Shown in pieces: positions 27,261 to 36,010 of a DNA stretch of 64,000 bases. The notes under the pieces were generated by a model. That model was not told the DNA's origin and made no database searches. It saw only the letters and a list, made by a program, of their open reading frames with translations. The stretch is from the NCBI RefSeq assembly GCF_013155375.1, contig NZ_JABJQY010000004.1, positions 620,001 to 684,000 of the forward strand, read 5' to 3'. Numbering within the stretch: the stretch's first letter is position 1; the number at the start of each line of letters is the position of its first letter. The translations under genes were made by a program, and so were the position numbers. The DNA is from Nocardioides sp. zg-1308. Its GTDB lineage: Bacteria; Actinomycetota; Actinomycetes; Propionibacteriales; Nocardioidaceae.

Positions 27261-27430
27261 CGGACGCAGTCGCCACCGGTCCGCGTATGCCTGAAGCGGC
27301 GACGTCCGGCGCACTTCGGTGGGACCTCGCGCAGCGCACTGGCCGAGTCTTGACAACCACCGTGCTTGGCGCGCTTACCTCGGACGGACCGACCGACGTC
27401 GATACGCGTCACGATCTGCCGCCCGCAGAG

Positions 27431-30202
27431 TTAGAGATTCACATAGGTGGTGGTGAGGTTGGTCTTGCCGAGGTTGTTGATGAGACGGAGCCGCGGTGTG
27501 CGGTCAGGCGCGAAGGTCCGCGACGAGATCGCGTCAGCGAGTTTCGTGCGCATGGCTTCGACGCTGCTGCGCTGCCACGACGCCTCGGTAGAGGCCAACA
27601 ACACCTCGTCTGCTTGGAGGACGGCCGCCCAATGGATTCTCTTGTTCGCTGCAGCCTTGCGTTCGGCAGTCGAGTTGCCGATGTAGTCGCAGGTTTTTAC
27701 CTCGGCCGTCAGAAGCTTGCCATCGGCAAAGGACACGAGATCGACCTCGGCGACGGATGCCCGCGTGCCCCGCCGAAGGAGGTTCATCTCGGCGCAGTCG
27801 GCGTAGATCCGGGCGCCTGCGGACAAGTGGTGGGCTAATTGAGCAGGCGCGTAGCCGTTGTCGCGAAGGAAGTCGCGCGCGACCTGATGGAGGTCGTAGA
27901 ACCACGACGGCTCGTTCGCTGGCGTACGCCAGGCCTCGAGCGTCAGGCTGTTCTCTGACCCACACCGAGGACATCGGTTGTTCTGTCGGACATCGCCGAC
28001 GGGCACGAAGCTGGGTGCCTCACACATGCGACAACCCAGGATGAGCCCACGGCGGATGATGCCGCGGTTCACGTAAGTGTCTAGCCGCTCTCGAGCCTCG
28101 AGGTCACGTACTTCAGTTGGTTGCTGTTTGCCGCCGCTGGCGGCGGCCGGGACCAGGACGTCTCGGATCGCGGGGAACGTAAGAAAGGCTCCCACGCCAG
28201 TGATGAGGACTCCGCTGCCGTCTGGGTACGCCTCTCTACTGCTCTTGCCGCCTGGAGAGAAGGCGCGCGCCAGATCGGTGAAGGTGCCGGCGAAGTCGGT
28301 CGTCATCAGACTTCGGTCGCCCCACAGTCGTTCCAAGAGCCGAGCCCGGCGACCGGCGTCAGACCAGCCGACGTCGTATCCCACCTGCGTGGCCATGGCA
28401 CGGCACCACTCCTGCAGTGACAACATCTGAAGTCGCGGGCGCGCTAGCCGTTGCTCGGGGTTCGCACCGGCAGGAACGAAGTCGTACCTCCGGCTCTCGT
28501 AACTGACGCCGCGGTTACCGGACCGGATCCACGTCTCGTACTTCGCATCGCCGCTCGCCGCCAGGTGCTCGCCGTCGAGACCGCGTCCAGAAGGCATTGT
28601 CGTTCCGGCTATAAGGAGATCGACGTGCCAGGCTGCGTCTGCGCCATTCAACGTTGCTACCGAGGGACGCAGAGCCGGTGGCGTGGCGGTCATGACGACG
28701 GCCTTGTCGTTGCAGAGGACCGGCACGGTCAGCCGGGTCGAGTACGACTCCGCAACGGCAAAGTGGAGCATTCCTCTCTCAGGGAATGCCGCTGATAGCT
28801 CTACCCGCAGCGGGTCCAGTCGTGGGTTCGCGCGCCGCGTAGATCCCCGGTGGCCCCCCGGTTCAGTAGACGTTGTCGGATCGTCCCCTCCGACCGGGCC
28901 GCTTGTCTGAGACTTGCCGAATGCGGTCCTGTTGTCCGCGGTCTCGTCCTGTCGGGCGGTGCGTCCGATGATGTCGGCCACGTCATTGAGCAGAAGCTCG
29001 CTTTCGGACGTGGTGGTGATCACGGCGTGGCCAAGCTGGCGAGTTCGGTAGCCAAGCATCGTCAGGGCCGTTCGGGCCGTCCTACCCGCTCTCCCCCCGG
29101 CTTTTGGTGACCAGTGCGAGTGGATCCAGATCGTGTTGGCGTACAGCCTGTGGTAGATCAGCGCGACCGCGAAGTCGTCTGCGGTGTCGCCAACGACAAG
29201 AGTGATGCGTCGCCTTGCGAAAGCGTCGCCGACTGGCACCAGTGCTTGAGCGGTGCAGTCCCAAGCGCTTGAGAGTGTCGTGGTGTCGACATCGACTTGC
29301 AGCTCGTCAGGATGATGGGCAAAGCGTGTCGGCGGCCTCGGGTCCACGACTCGCGAGCGGCGGTCGAGATGAGAGTAGAACCAGGCAGCGATCTCGGCCG
29401 CGTCCGCTGGATCTGAGGCTGACAGCCCGGTCGACCCATCGGGCGTAATCGTCGGGCCGACATGCTCGTTGCTGTCCGCATCCGTTTGCGCTTCACCGGG
29501 ACGCTCCGCTACCGCCAGCGCGGGCAGGTCCGGTTCTTTCAAGACACCGATGAGGGCGGCACTCCAAGCCCCCCATTCACCGGCAAGGTCCGACGGTGTC
29601 GCCAAGTACATGTCCTCGCCCTGGGCGCCGAACGCCGCCGTTGCCGTGAGGTGCTCACCGTCATCTAGCTGCGTATGGGACTCATCAGGCTCCGTCCAAG
29701 CCTGGTCCCAGCGCACCGGCACCTTGGGGTCCGGCGTTGGCGACGCTTCCGGCTCGTGGCGCCGTCGGTACACCTGGCAGGCGACGGCAACCGTCCGTCT
29801 GGCTCGCTCTGTGTTGGGGTCTGCTGCTGGCGCCGTCTCTGCCGAATCGTTGAGGGACAGGGTCTGAAAGTCGATCTTCGCGCCATGCTCGTCCACGAAC
29901 ATGTCCCGTGCCTTCGGGTACGCGGTGAGCAGCTCCTTCCAACTCACCTGATGGCCGACCACGTAGTCAGGGTCGTAAGCCGCTACCCCCCGCAGGACGC
30001 TGTCGGAGACGTCTCCAGCGTGGTGGGGAACGAGCACGAATCCGGCCCCGCCCCAGAGTTGGTTCGCCCGCCATAGCGCCTTGCGGGCGAAGAAGTCCCA
30101 GTGCGGTGTATCGGCCGGGAAGACGATGGCGACCCTGGGGGCCCGGAGGCTGAAGAATGCCTCGGCGTAGTCCTGTTCTGGGCGTTCGTCGGGCGCAGGC
30201 AC
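27431..30202 (-). CDS. Multidomain protein with zinc ribbon and C-terminal PD-(D/E)XK-like nuclease
   Basis: A 923-aa protein with GTG start 30202; the binding site is weak. Residues ~20-110 form an alpha/beta region (RVAIVFPADTPHWDFFARKA, then LWGGAGFVLVPHH and DPDYVVGHQ) that recurs, as I recall, in defence-linked proteins of unknown mechanism. Near the C-terminus are a zinc ribbon (C724, C727, C744, C747) and a nuclease-like core: E805, then VAEVDLV (D821) and LLTAEVKT (E834, K836), the E-D-ExK order of PD-(D/E)XK enzymes. No ATPase motif is seen. It converges on the McrB-like operon and is divergent from the cassette at 30494. It may be a stand-alone effector of the island. The nuclease core is fairly clear; the full role is unknown. 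Confidence 0.72.
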   Translation of the reverse strand: MPAPDERPEQDYAEAFFSLRAPRVAIVFPADTPHWDFFARKALWRANQLWGGAGFVLVPHHAGDVSDSVLRGVAAYDPDYVVGHQVSWKELLTAYPKARDMFVDEHGAKIDFQTLSLNDSAETAPAADPNTERARRTVAVACQVYRRRHEPEASPTPDPKVPVRWDQAWTEPDESHTQLDDGEHLTATAAFGAQGEDMYLATPSDLAGEWGAWSAALIGVLKEPDLPALAVAERPGEAQTDADSNEHVGPTITPDGSTGLSASDPADAAEIAAWFYSHLDRRSRVVDPRPPTRFAHHPDELQVDVDTTTLSSAWDCTAQALVPVGDAFARRRITLVVGDTADDFAVALIYHRLYANTIWIHSHWSPKAGGRAGRTARTALTMLGYRTRQLGHAVITTTSESELLLNDVADIIGRTARQDETADNRTAFGKSQTSGPVGGDDPTTSTEPGGHRGSTRRANPRLDPLRVELSAAFPERGMLHFAVAESYSTRLTVPVLCNDKAVVMTATPPALRPSVATLNGADAAWHVDLLIAGTTMPSGRGLDGEHLAASGDAKYETWIRSGNRGVSYESRRYDFVPAGANPEQRLARPRLQMLSLQEWCRAMATQVGYDVGWSDAGRRARLLERLWGDRSLMTTDFAGTFTDLARAFSPGGKSSREAYPDGSGVLITGVGAFLTFPAIRDVLVPAAASGGKQQPTEVRDLEARERLDTYVNRGIIRRGLILGCRMCEAPSFVPVGDVRQNNRCPRCGSENSLTLEAWRTPANEPSWFYDLHQVARDFLRDNGYAPAQLAHHLSAGARIYADCAEMNLLRRGTRASVAEVDLVSFADGKLLTAEVKTCDYIGNSTAERKAAANKRIHWAAVLQADEVLLASTEASWQRSSVEAMRTKLADAISSRTFAPDRTPRLRLINNLGKTNLTTTYVNL

Positions 30203-30493
30203 AGTGGGAGCCTAAAGGCTGCAGCCGACGGCGTGACCTAGACGCACCCGCTACGCCAGGCCCCAAGCACGGACTGGTCGCCACGTCCGTCATCGGCCCT
30301 CCGTTGACTGTTGCGTGCGGGCTTTGGGTTTCGCATCTCGTCCGTCTGCGAACCGAATGCGGTCCAAGCCGGCATGGGCGGTCCCGAGGCATCCGCGGGA
30401 CTTCGTGCGTTAGTCAACACAAGTTACCGTCGGGGTGTACCGATGCCCAGGGACCAGCAAGGTCCAGGGCCGGCCCCTACCGAAGGGAAGAAC

Positions 30494-31126
30494 ATGCCCC
30501 TGCCTACGTTCGCGCCTGCCGCGACACCGACCCCGCGCCCGGCCACCCTCAACCGAACTCAGGCCGCCGCTCGACTGGAGCTCAACCCGGCCGGCGTCGA
30601 CAAGCTCGTCAAGGCCGGCATTCTCGGCCTCCCGATCAAGGCCGACTCGATCGCAAGACTTACTGGGAGGGAACGGCTGCAGGTCCTCGATGGAGAATTG
30701 ACGGTGCTACGCACCGACGCCCGCGCGTCGGCTGACCGCGACAAGTACCCTGACGATCGCCGGACCTGGATGGGCTTCCACGTCGAGCACAGCGACGAGG
30801 ACCTCGAGGCGGCCAGCCTGCGCTGGTGGCGCTCGGACATGCACCGGGTGGTCGACAACGAACTCTTCGCGGTGAGCGTGGCGACCTTCCCGGTTGCGGT
30901 CTACCGGATCCTCGGAACCGCTGGGAGCATCACCCGAGCCGACGAGGACACGCCGCGGCATCACTACGCCGGACAGCTCCTCGCCCGCGTGCACCCCGGC
31001 ATGGAGGTCACCTACCCGCAGGACACGCCTGGCCACCTGCGCGGCCTGGCCAAGCAGATCATGCACAGCCGGATTGTGGTCGCGAGCGGTGGACCGATCG
31101 GTTACCTCGAAGCGAAAGCCGACTGA
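30494..31126 (+). CDS. Hypothetical protein, 210 aa
   Basis: ATG 30494 follows GAAGGGAAG at 6 bp, better than an ATG at 30443. The N-terminal ~60 residues include NRTQAAARLELNPAGVDKLV, which looks like a helix-turn-helix of the MerR/excisionase kind (a residue pattern for reading an ordered tandem of helices). The remaining part is an unrecognised alpha/beta domain rich in Trp, His and Asp (FHVEHSDEDLEAASLRWW). The stop TGA shares a base with the next ATG, so the two genes are translationally coupled. It could be the DNA-binding or control partner of the nuclease-like protein that follows. The gap 30203-30493 should hold promoters for this gene and the divergent 923-aa gene; none stands out. 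Confidence 0.65.
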   Translation: MPLPTFAPAATPTPRPATLNRTQAAARLELNPAGVDKLVKAGILGLPIKADSIARLTGRERLQVLDGELTVLRTDARASADRDKYPDDRRTWMGFHVEHSDEDLEAASLRWWRSDMHRVVDNELFAVSVATFPVAVYRILGTAGSITRADEDTPRHHYAGQLLARVHPGMEVTYPQDTPGHLRGLAKQIMHSRIVVASGGPIGYLEAKAD

Positions 31127-32115
31127 TGGGCAAGACAGAAGTACTGGAGGCGTTCACGCGCATCCGCGTGGCCGCAGAGGCCCACATGGACGATCGCGAT
31201 CGGGCGCGGGTGGGGTGGTCGGAGGAGACTGTGACCGAGGTTTGCAGCCATCAGGGCCTGCCGGTGGTGACAGTCATTCCGTTCAACCGGGTGCAGGAAG
31301 GCCAAGCGACAGGCGCCGACTACCTGTGGTGGTTCCTCGACCAGGCCAGCAGCGCCTGCTTCGGAATGCTGGTGCAGGCCAAGCGCCTGAACCTTGACAA
31401 TGGCAGGTGGAAGGTCGACATCCGTCACAAGGAGGGTAGGCAGTTCTCTGACCTCCTTGCCACCGCACGCCAGCTCGAGGTACCCGCGATGTACGGCGTC
31501 TACACCGGTGGGCGGGTGTTCCGGGCTGAGATGCCCTGCTTCCACGACCGCGAACCCAACTGCTTAGGCTGCCGGAGGATGGCGATCTCGATGATCAGCG
31601 CCTACCAGCTGGCCGACGTCTGGTCTCCGACAACCACCGCAGACCTGGTGCTTACCGAATCGGTCCCCTTGGAGAACCTCGTTGACCCGGGCATAGCCAG
31701 CGGCGCGGTGCGGGACCTGAACCTTCGCGAGATCCCGCCCGGCCAGTTGCGCGACTTCCTGCTAGAGAATCAGCAGGGTCCACTCGAGGTTGCCAAGCGG
31801 ATCTTCCAAGCTGTCTCCGAGCACCGGGCGCGTGGCTTGTCGGCGGCGAGCGCCGAAGCGATCACCATCCCAGGCGCTCCGCTGTTCCCCGAGGTGCCCG
31901 AAGACACTGGTCACTACCCCGGACCGTACTTCCATCACTTCCTGCAGGGCCTGCGCGAGAGCCCACCGGGGTACGTTCGCCAGCTCCAGCGCACCCGACG
32001 GCACGACGGGACCATTAGCTACCTCCCCGGCATAGCTGGGCCGCCGCGTGGCCCACGACGACCACGGGTTCTTCGCGATGTCGACATCGACGGCGTCGTG
32101 CTGGTCACCTTCTAG
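31126..32115 (+). CDS. DUF6615-like putative nuclease, 329 aa
   Basis: ATG 31126 overlaps the previous stop. Residues ~55-90 read FNRVQEGQATGADYLWWF, then CFGMLVQAKRLN. The order 'TGADxxWWF ... QAKRL' is that of DUF6615-type proteins as I recall them, and it fits a restriction-fold active site with D in GAD and Q-x-K in QAK. A cysteine pair (CLGC) and downstream CFHDREPNC suggest a small metal site. The C-terminal ~130 residues are not recognised. It is the last gene before the right repeat, so the pair 30494-32115 sits at the island edge, a usual place for cargo. Nuclease function is an inference from the motif only. Confidence 0.68.
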   Translation: MGKTEVLEAFTRIRVAAEAHMDDRDRARVGWSEETVTEVCSHQGLPVVTVIPFNRVQEGQATGADYLWWFLDQASSACFGMLVQAKRLNLDNGRWKVDIRHKEGRQFSDLLATARQLEVPAMYGVYTGGRVFRAEMPCFHDREPNCLGCRRMAISMISAYQLADVWSPTTTADLVLTESVPLENLVDPGIASGAVRDLNLREIPPGQLRDFLLENQQGPLEVAKRIFQAVSEHRARGLSAASAEAITIPGAPLFPEVPEDTGHYPGPYFHHFLQGLRESPPGYVRQLQRTRRHDGTISYLPGIAGPPRGPRRPRVLRDVDIDGVVLVTF

Positions 32116-32518
32116 CCCGCCCGACCGGGCCCGCGGGCACGGCGACAACTTCGTGCGAGCTCGCGCGCACGCGACGTGCGGGCCCCGACGCTCCGGGAAA
32201 CCGACTACCGCTCATGACGGCTGGAGGGCGCTACCTCGACCGCTGACGTACGCCCTTCCGAACGCTGCCTGCGCCGTCGCAGACCACCCCGTCGTCGGCG
32301 ATCACCTCGCTCGCATCAGCATGTTGGCTGTCCTTGCCCAAGGTGCAGCTTGCACCGCCTGGGCCGGGTCCCTGTGGGAGCGCACCGAGTCGCCAACGTC
32401 CATCCCGTGCTGCGCATCATCGCGCCCGTTGCGCCTGCGCAAAGCCCATGGCCCCGTCCCTCGCCGGAGGATGGCGTGCGAGGTGTCTAATCGGACACGG
32501 CAGCCCTGGCTCAGCTGC

Positions 32519-32667
32519 CTTCCCCCGAGTTTCCCCCGAACCGTCCCTCCACAGACCCTCGGCGGGGAGCACTCGTGAAGTTTGAAATCTGACATCCTGG
32601 ACGCCTGACCTCCGGAAACACAGTAACGCGGCTACACCTAAGACTGGAGTTTCGGCTCTACTACGAC
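32519..32667. repeat. Right copy of the composite direct repeat, candidate attachment site
   Basis: The blocks match the left copy in order and orientation: CTTCCCCCGAGTTTCCCCC (32519-32537), ACCT-x-CGGAAAC (32608-32619), GGAGTTTCGG (32646-32655) and CTACTACGAC (32658-32667). It lies in a 715-bp stretch (32116-32830) without a supportable gene, between the last island gene and the drug exporter gene of the chromosomal region. It marks the boundary between accessory and ordinary gene content. Confidence 0.65.
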
Positions 32668-32698
32668 AGCTGAGCCTGGATCCTCGCTGATAGGCAGG

Positions 32699-32736
32699 AA
32701 CGCCGACGATCGACCTCCCGGTCGTTCGGCGGCGTT
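32699..32736. terminator. Hairpin terminator
   Basis: A 17-base stem with two mismatches (AACGCCGACGATCGACC against GGTCGTTCGGCGGCGTT) and a TCCC loop. The minus-strand reading would terminate the drug exporter gene that ends at 32831; the plus reading closes the island side. It begins 31 bp after the right candidate attachment site. Confidence 0.6.
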
Positions 32737-32830
32737 TCGCATGTCTGAGTTGGCTAGTGACGACCCAGGTGCGCGGGACGCTCGGCCCCCGTCAGTGCCG
32801 CGTCGTACGCACGTGCGGTGGGGGTCCGGC

Positions 32831-34477
32831 TCAGGCCGCTCCGGGCGGACCGCTCGCCGTCTCGGCGGGGAGCCGCCCGACTGGTGACCGCGGGACGAAA
32901 CGGGTCAGGAACAGCGCGACCGTCGCCAGCAGGGCGAGGATGGCCAGGCTGGCCCTGAGCCCGGCGATGCGCGCCGACTCGTTCTCCTCGACCACCGCGT
33001 CGGCGGTCGCACCGGCGACGTCCGCGTCGCTGAGCGCCGCCTCGAGGTCGGCGGTCGAGACGAACGGAACGCCTCCGGACAGCTCGACAGATGCTGACAT
33101 GGACACAGAAGCCGGCACGTCCGGGTTGTCCTGGATGCCCTGCACGAGGCTGGCGGTCAGGGCGCCGATCAGCACGGAGCCGGCGAGCGCCGTGCCCAGC
33201 GAGGCACCGAGGTTGCTCGAGGTGTTCTGCAGCCCCCCGACATCGCCGGCCTGCTCGTCGGGCACGGCGGACACCGTCACCGCACCCAGCTGCGACGCCA
33301 GCGCGCCGACGCCGAGACCGGCCAGGAGCAGCGGAACGGTGACGACCTCCGCACCGACCCCGACCTCCAGGGCCGCCATCAGTGAGACGACACCGGCCAG
33401 GAGGAGGGCCAGCCCGACGGTGACGACGCGTCGCGGCGATGCGCCGGGCCAGACCTTCGGCACGCCGACGGCGGCCACCAGCAGGGCCACCGACAGCGGG
33501 AGCAGCCGGACGCCGGTCTCGACGGCGCTCAGCCCGAGGGCGACGGACAGGAAGAGCGGGACGATGAAGAACAGACCGGCCTGGATGAGGTACTGGAAGA
33601 AGAACATGAGCAGCCCGCCGACGAGCACCGGGTTGCCCAGCACCCGGGGGTCGATGAGCGCCTCTCCACCAGACGCTGTGACCCGCTGCTCCCACCAGAA
33701 GAACACCCGCACGATGACGAGACCGCCCAGGACCAGCCACAGCGTGCCGGACAGGCCGATCAGGTCCGGCGCCCCCGGCTTGGCCTGCACCCAGCCCCAC
33801 TCGCCCGACCGGAGGACGCCGTACACGGCGGTCCCGAGGCCGGCAGCGGACAGCACGACGCCGACGTGGTCGAGGGCGAACGCCTGTCGGCTCTCGACGC
33901 CCTGCAACCTCCGGACCATCACGAGGATCACCACGACCACGACGACCTCGCCGACGAACACCAGTCGCCAGGACAGGTACGTCGTGAAGGCGCCGCCGAT
34001 CAGCGGACCCGCGGCCACGGCGATCGCTCCGGCCGCGGCGACGAGGCCGTAGGCGCGTGGGCGCTGGTCCGCCGGGAAGTTCGACGCCACCATCGCCACG
34101 ATCGCGGGCATGATGAGTGCGGCTCCGATGCCCTCGAGGAACGACCACCCGAGGATGAGGACGGCGAGGCTCGGCGCCAGGGCGGTGGTCAGGGAACCCG
34201 CCGCGTAGATGACGCACCCGATCGAGAACGCGCGGCGGTGCCCGATCATCGTGCCGATCTTGCCGCCGGTGATCATGAGGGTGGCCATCACGAGCGTGTA
34301 CAACGTGATGGCCGTCTGGACGCCGGTGACGGTCGTGCCGACGTCCTTGGCGACCTGGGCGATGGACACGTTCATGACCGAGCTGTCCAAGGTCATCAGG
34401 AACTGGCCGGAGCTCAGTGTGAGGAGCACGAAGCCCCCGGCTGCGCCGGCTGACGCCGCTCCCGACTCCCGGCCCAT
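32831..34477 (-). CDS. MFS transporter, DHA2 (14-TMS) drug exporter family
   Basis: A 548-aa membrane protein with about 14 hydrophobic segments, the usual size for QacA/EmrB-type proton-coupled drug exporters. The N-terminal helix carries LTLDSSVMNVSIAQV, the 'LD.tvvNvAlp' motif C-like signature of this family, and the first cytoplasmic loop has GGKIGTMIGHRRAF (motif A, G..D/GRR type). The last cytosolic tail is short. ATG 34477 is used. It is a single gene; no TetR-type regulator adjoins it, which is unusual for such exporters. Substrate cannot be predicted. Confidence 0.92.
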   Translation of the reverse strand: MGRESGAASAGAAGGFVLLTLSSGQFLMTLDSSVMNVSIAQVAKDVGTTVTGVQTAITLYTLVMATLMITGGKIGTMIGHRRAFSIGCVIYAAGSLTTALAPSLAVLILGWSFLEGIGAALIMPAIVAMVASNFPADQRPRAYGLVAAAGAIAVAAGPLIGGAFTTYLSWRLVFVGEVVVVVVILVMVRRLQGVESRQAFALDHVGVVLSAAGLGTAVYGVLRSGEWGWVQAKPGAPDLIGLSGTLWLVLGGLVIVRVFFWWEQRVTASGGEALIDPRVLGNPVLVGGLLMFFFQYLIQAGLFFIVPLFLSVALGLSAVETGVRLLPLSVALLVAAVGVPKVWPGASPRRVVTVGLALLLAGVVSLMAALEVGVGAEVVTVPLLLAGLGVGALASQLGAVTVSAVPDEQAGDVGGLQNTSSNLGASLGTALAGSVLIGALTASLVQGIQDNPDVPASVSMSASVELSGGVPFVSTADLEAALSDADVAGATADAVVEENESARIAGLRASLAILALLATVALFLTRFVPRSPVGRLPAETASGPPGAA

Positions 34478-34539
34478 GCCGCAGGGTGCCGCGGGGGCGC
34501 AGCCGGTCGCCTCCCCCGGGACGGGTGGTCCGCGGTCGG

Positions 34540-35976
34540 TCAGACCCCGTCGGTGGCCGCCAGTCGTCCGCTCCGGACCGCCTGCCTGAACTCGTCGAAG
34601 TCCCGCTCGTTCTGGTCGGCGTACGCGCTGGCGAACTCGGTCACGGCGCCGTCGAAGTCGTCGCCCCTCCCCAGGTAGGCCGAGATGGCGACCGGGTCAC
34701 CGGACCGGGCATGGGCGCGGGCCAGCGTCCACCCGCACTCGCGTGCGTACAGCGTCAGGACCGGACCGGCCATCGACTCGACGTCCGCCGACGCGTTCAT
34801 GTCCCGCAGCTGGCGCCAGTAGTAGTGGCGGTCGGTCTCCACGCCCGGCGCCCAGCCCAGGAAGATGTCGCTCGCCGCCTGCATCATCCGTTGCCCACGC
34901 ACCACCCGCTCGCCGGGCTGGTCGTAGCCGCTCGCCGGCAGGTGGTCCTCGAGCACCGACCTCGTCGCCTCCTTCACCTGCAGGAAGAGTGGGTCCCGCT
35001 CGTCGCGCCCCTGGAGCAGGGCGATGTAGGTGCGGGTGCCGACGCTGCCGACTCCCCCGACCTTGCGGGCCACGTCGACCAGCTCGAACCTGTCGAGCAG
35101 GTGACGTCGGTCGTCTGGCAACGACGCCCGGTATGCGGCGAACTGCGTCTCGATCGCCGACTGCAGCTCGGTGGAGGAGACTCCCATCACGCCACTGAGC
35201 TCGCGTGCGGGAACGATGTTCGGTGGCCGGCTCGCGATCCGGTAGCTGCCGTCCACGTGCTCGGCGAGCTTCGCCAGCGCCTGGGAGCTGTCGCGCGTCC
35301 GTGCCTTCCGGACGGCCTTCGCCGTGGCGCGCGATGCCTCTCGTACGACCTTGCGGCGGTTCTTGTCCGTCTGGCTCTCCGCCGCCTCCGCGAGCGCGGC
35401 ACTGAAGTCGCGTTCGGAGCGACGGGCGTACCAGACGTCGAGGGTGCGCATGCCGGCGAACTCCGTCATCGCGGTGCGGTAGGCAGTGACCGACGCCGAG
35501 GTCGCCTCCCGTGCCTCGTCCTCGGTCAACCCGTTGTGGCGCGCCGCGATCGTGACGCTCGTCGCCAGCCGCTTCACGTCGTACTCGAAGGGGCCGGGCA
35601 GCGTCTCGTCGAAGTCGTTCAGGTCGATCAGCAGGATGCGTTCGGGCGAGGCGAACATGCCGAAGTTCGACAGGTGGGTGTCGCCGCACAGCTGGGCGTC
35701 CAGGCCGGCCGTGTCGGTGTGGCGCAGGTCGGCGGCCATGATCTTCGCCGCTCCGCGGTAGAACGTGAACGCCGACGCCATCATCCGCCCGTACCGGACC
35801 GGCAACAGGTCCTGCTCACGGGTCAGGCCCTGCTCCTCGAGCAGCGCGACCGGGTCCACCCGGTCCGGTGGTGGGGCCCAGGCCGCCTGCCCGGACCGGG
35901 GTGCCCGCTCGCGGGAACGCTTGCCCAGCGCCGTGCGCTCCTCGACCGTGCGGCGCTCCGGCCCAGCTGTGACCAT
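34540..35976 (-). CDS. DUF2252 family protein
   Basis: A 478-aa protein from ATG 35976, which follows GAGGAAGGGAAG; longer frames upstream lack a binding site. Recognisable family segments are RYGRMMASAFTFYRGAA, CGDTHLSNFGMFASPERI and LIDLNDFDETLPGPFEYDVKRL, and the C-terminal RGQRMMQAASDIFLGW. DUF2252 proteins are predicted to have an aminoglycoside-phosphotransferase/kinase-like fold: the 'GDxHxxNFG' and 'DlNDFDE' stretches correspond to the catalytic loop and metal site of such folds. Common in actinobacteria, true substrate unknown. The gene is followed by the MFS exporter on the same strand. Confidence 0.9.
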   Translation of the reverse strand: MVTAGPERRTVEERTALGKRSRERAPRSGQAAWAPPPDRVDPVALLEEQGLTREQDLLPVRYGRMMASAFTFYRGAAKIMAADLRHTDTAGLDAQLCGDTHLSNFGMFASPERILLIDLNDFDETLPGPFEYDVKRLATSVTIAARHNGLTEDEAREATSASVTAYRTAMTEFAGMRTLDVWYARRSERDFSAALAEAAESQTDKNRRKVVREASRATAKAVRKARTRDSSQALAKLAEHVDGSYRIASRPPNIVPARELSGVMGVSSTELQSAIETQFAAYRASLPDDRRHLLDRFELVDVARKVGGVGSVGTRTYIALLQGRDERDPLFLQVKEATRSVLEDHLPASGYDQPGERVVRGQRMMQAASDIFLGWAPGVETDRHYYWRQLRDMNASADVESMAGPVLTLYARECGWTLARAHARSGDPVAISAYLGRGDDFDGAVTEFASAYADQNERDFDEFRQAVRSGRLAATDGV

Positions 35977-36010
35977 GGGGCACTTCCCTTCCTCACGCTC
36001 GCGGTGGCAG

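Larger units (their letters stand above)
12737..32667. mobile_element. Candidate genomic island bracketed by direct repeats
   Basis: The interval between the two composite repeats (core to core 19,795 bp) contains only accessory-type genes: the XRE-membrane protein, the FHA/vWA/kinase/helicase/McrB-like operon, a nuclease-like protein and a two-gene cassette. To its right is ordinary chromosomal gene content; to its left is another defence block. No integrase, transposase or relaxase is visible, so it would have to move with a recombinase supplied in trans or encoded in an adjoining element outside the window. Island status is inferred from the repeats, the gene content and an apparently less biased codon use. 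Confidence 0.55.

Noticed and set aside
32048..32595. Open frames in the gap before and across the right repeat
   Set aside because: Composition is Pro/Arg/Ser-rich without binding sites, and the frames overlap on opposite strands.
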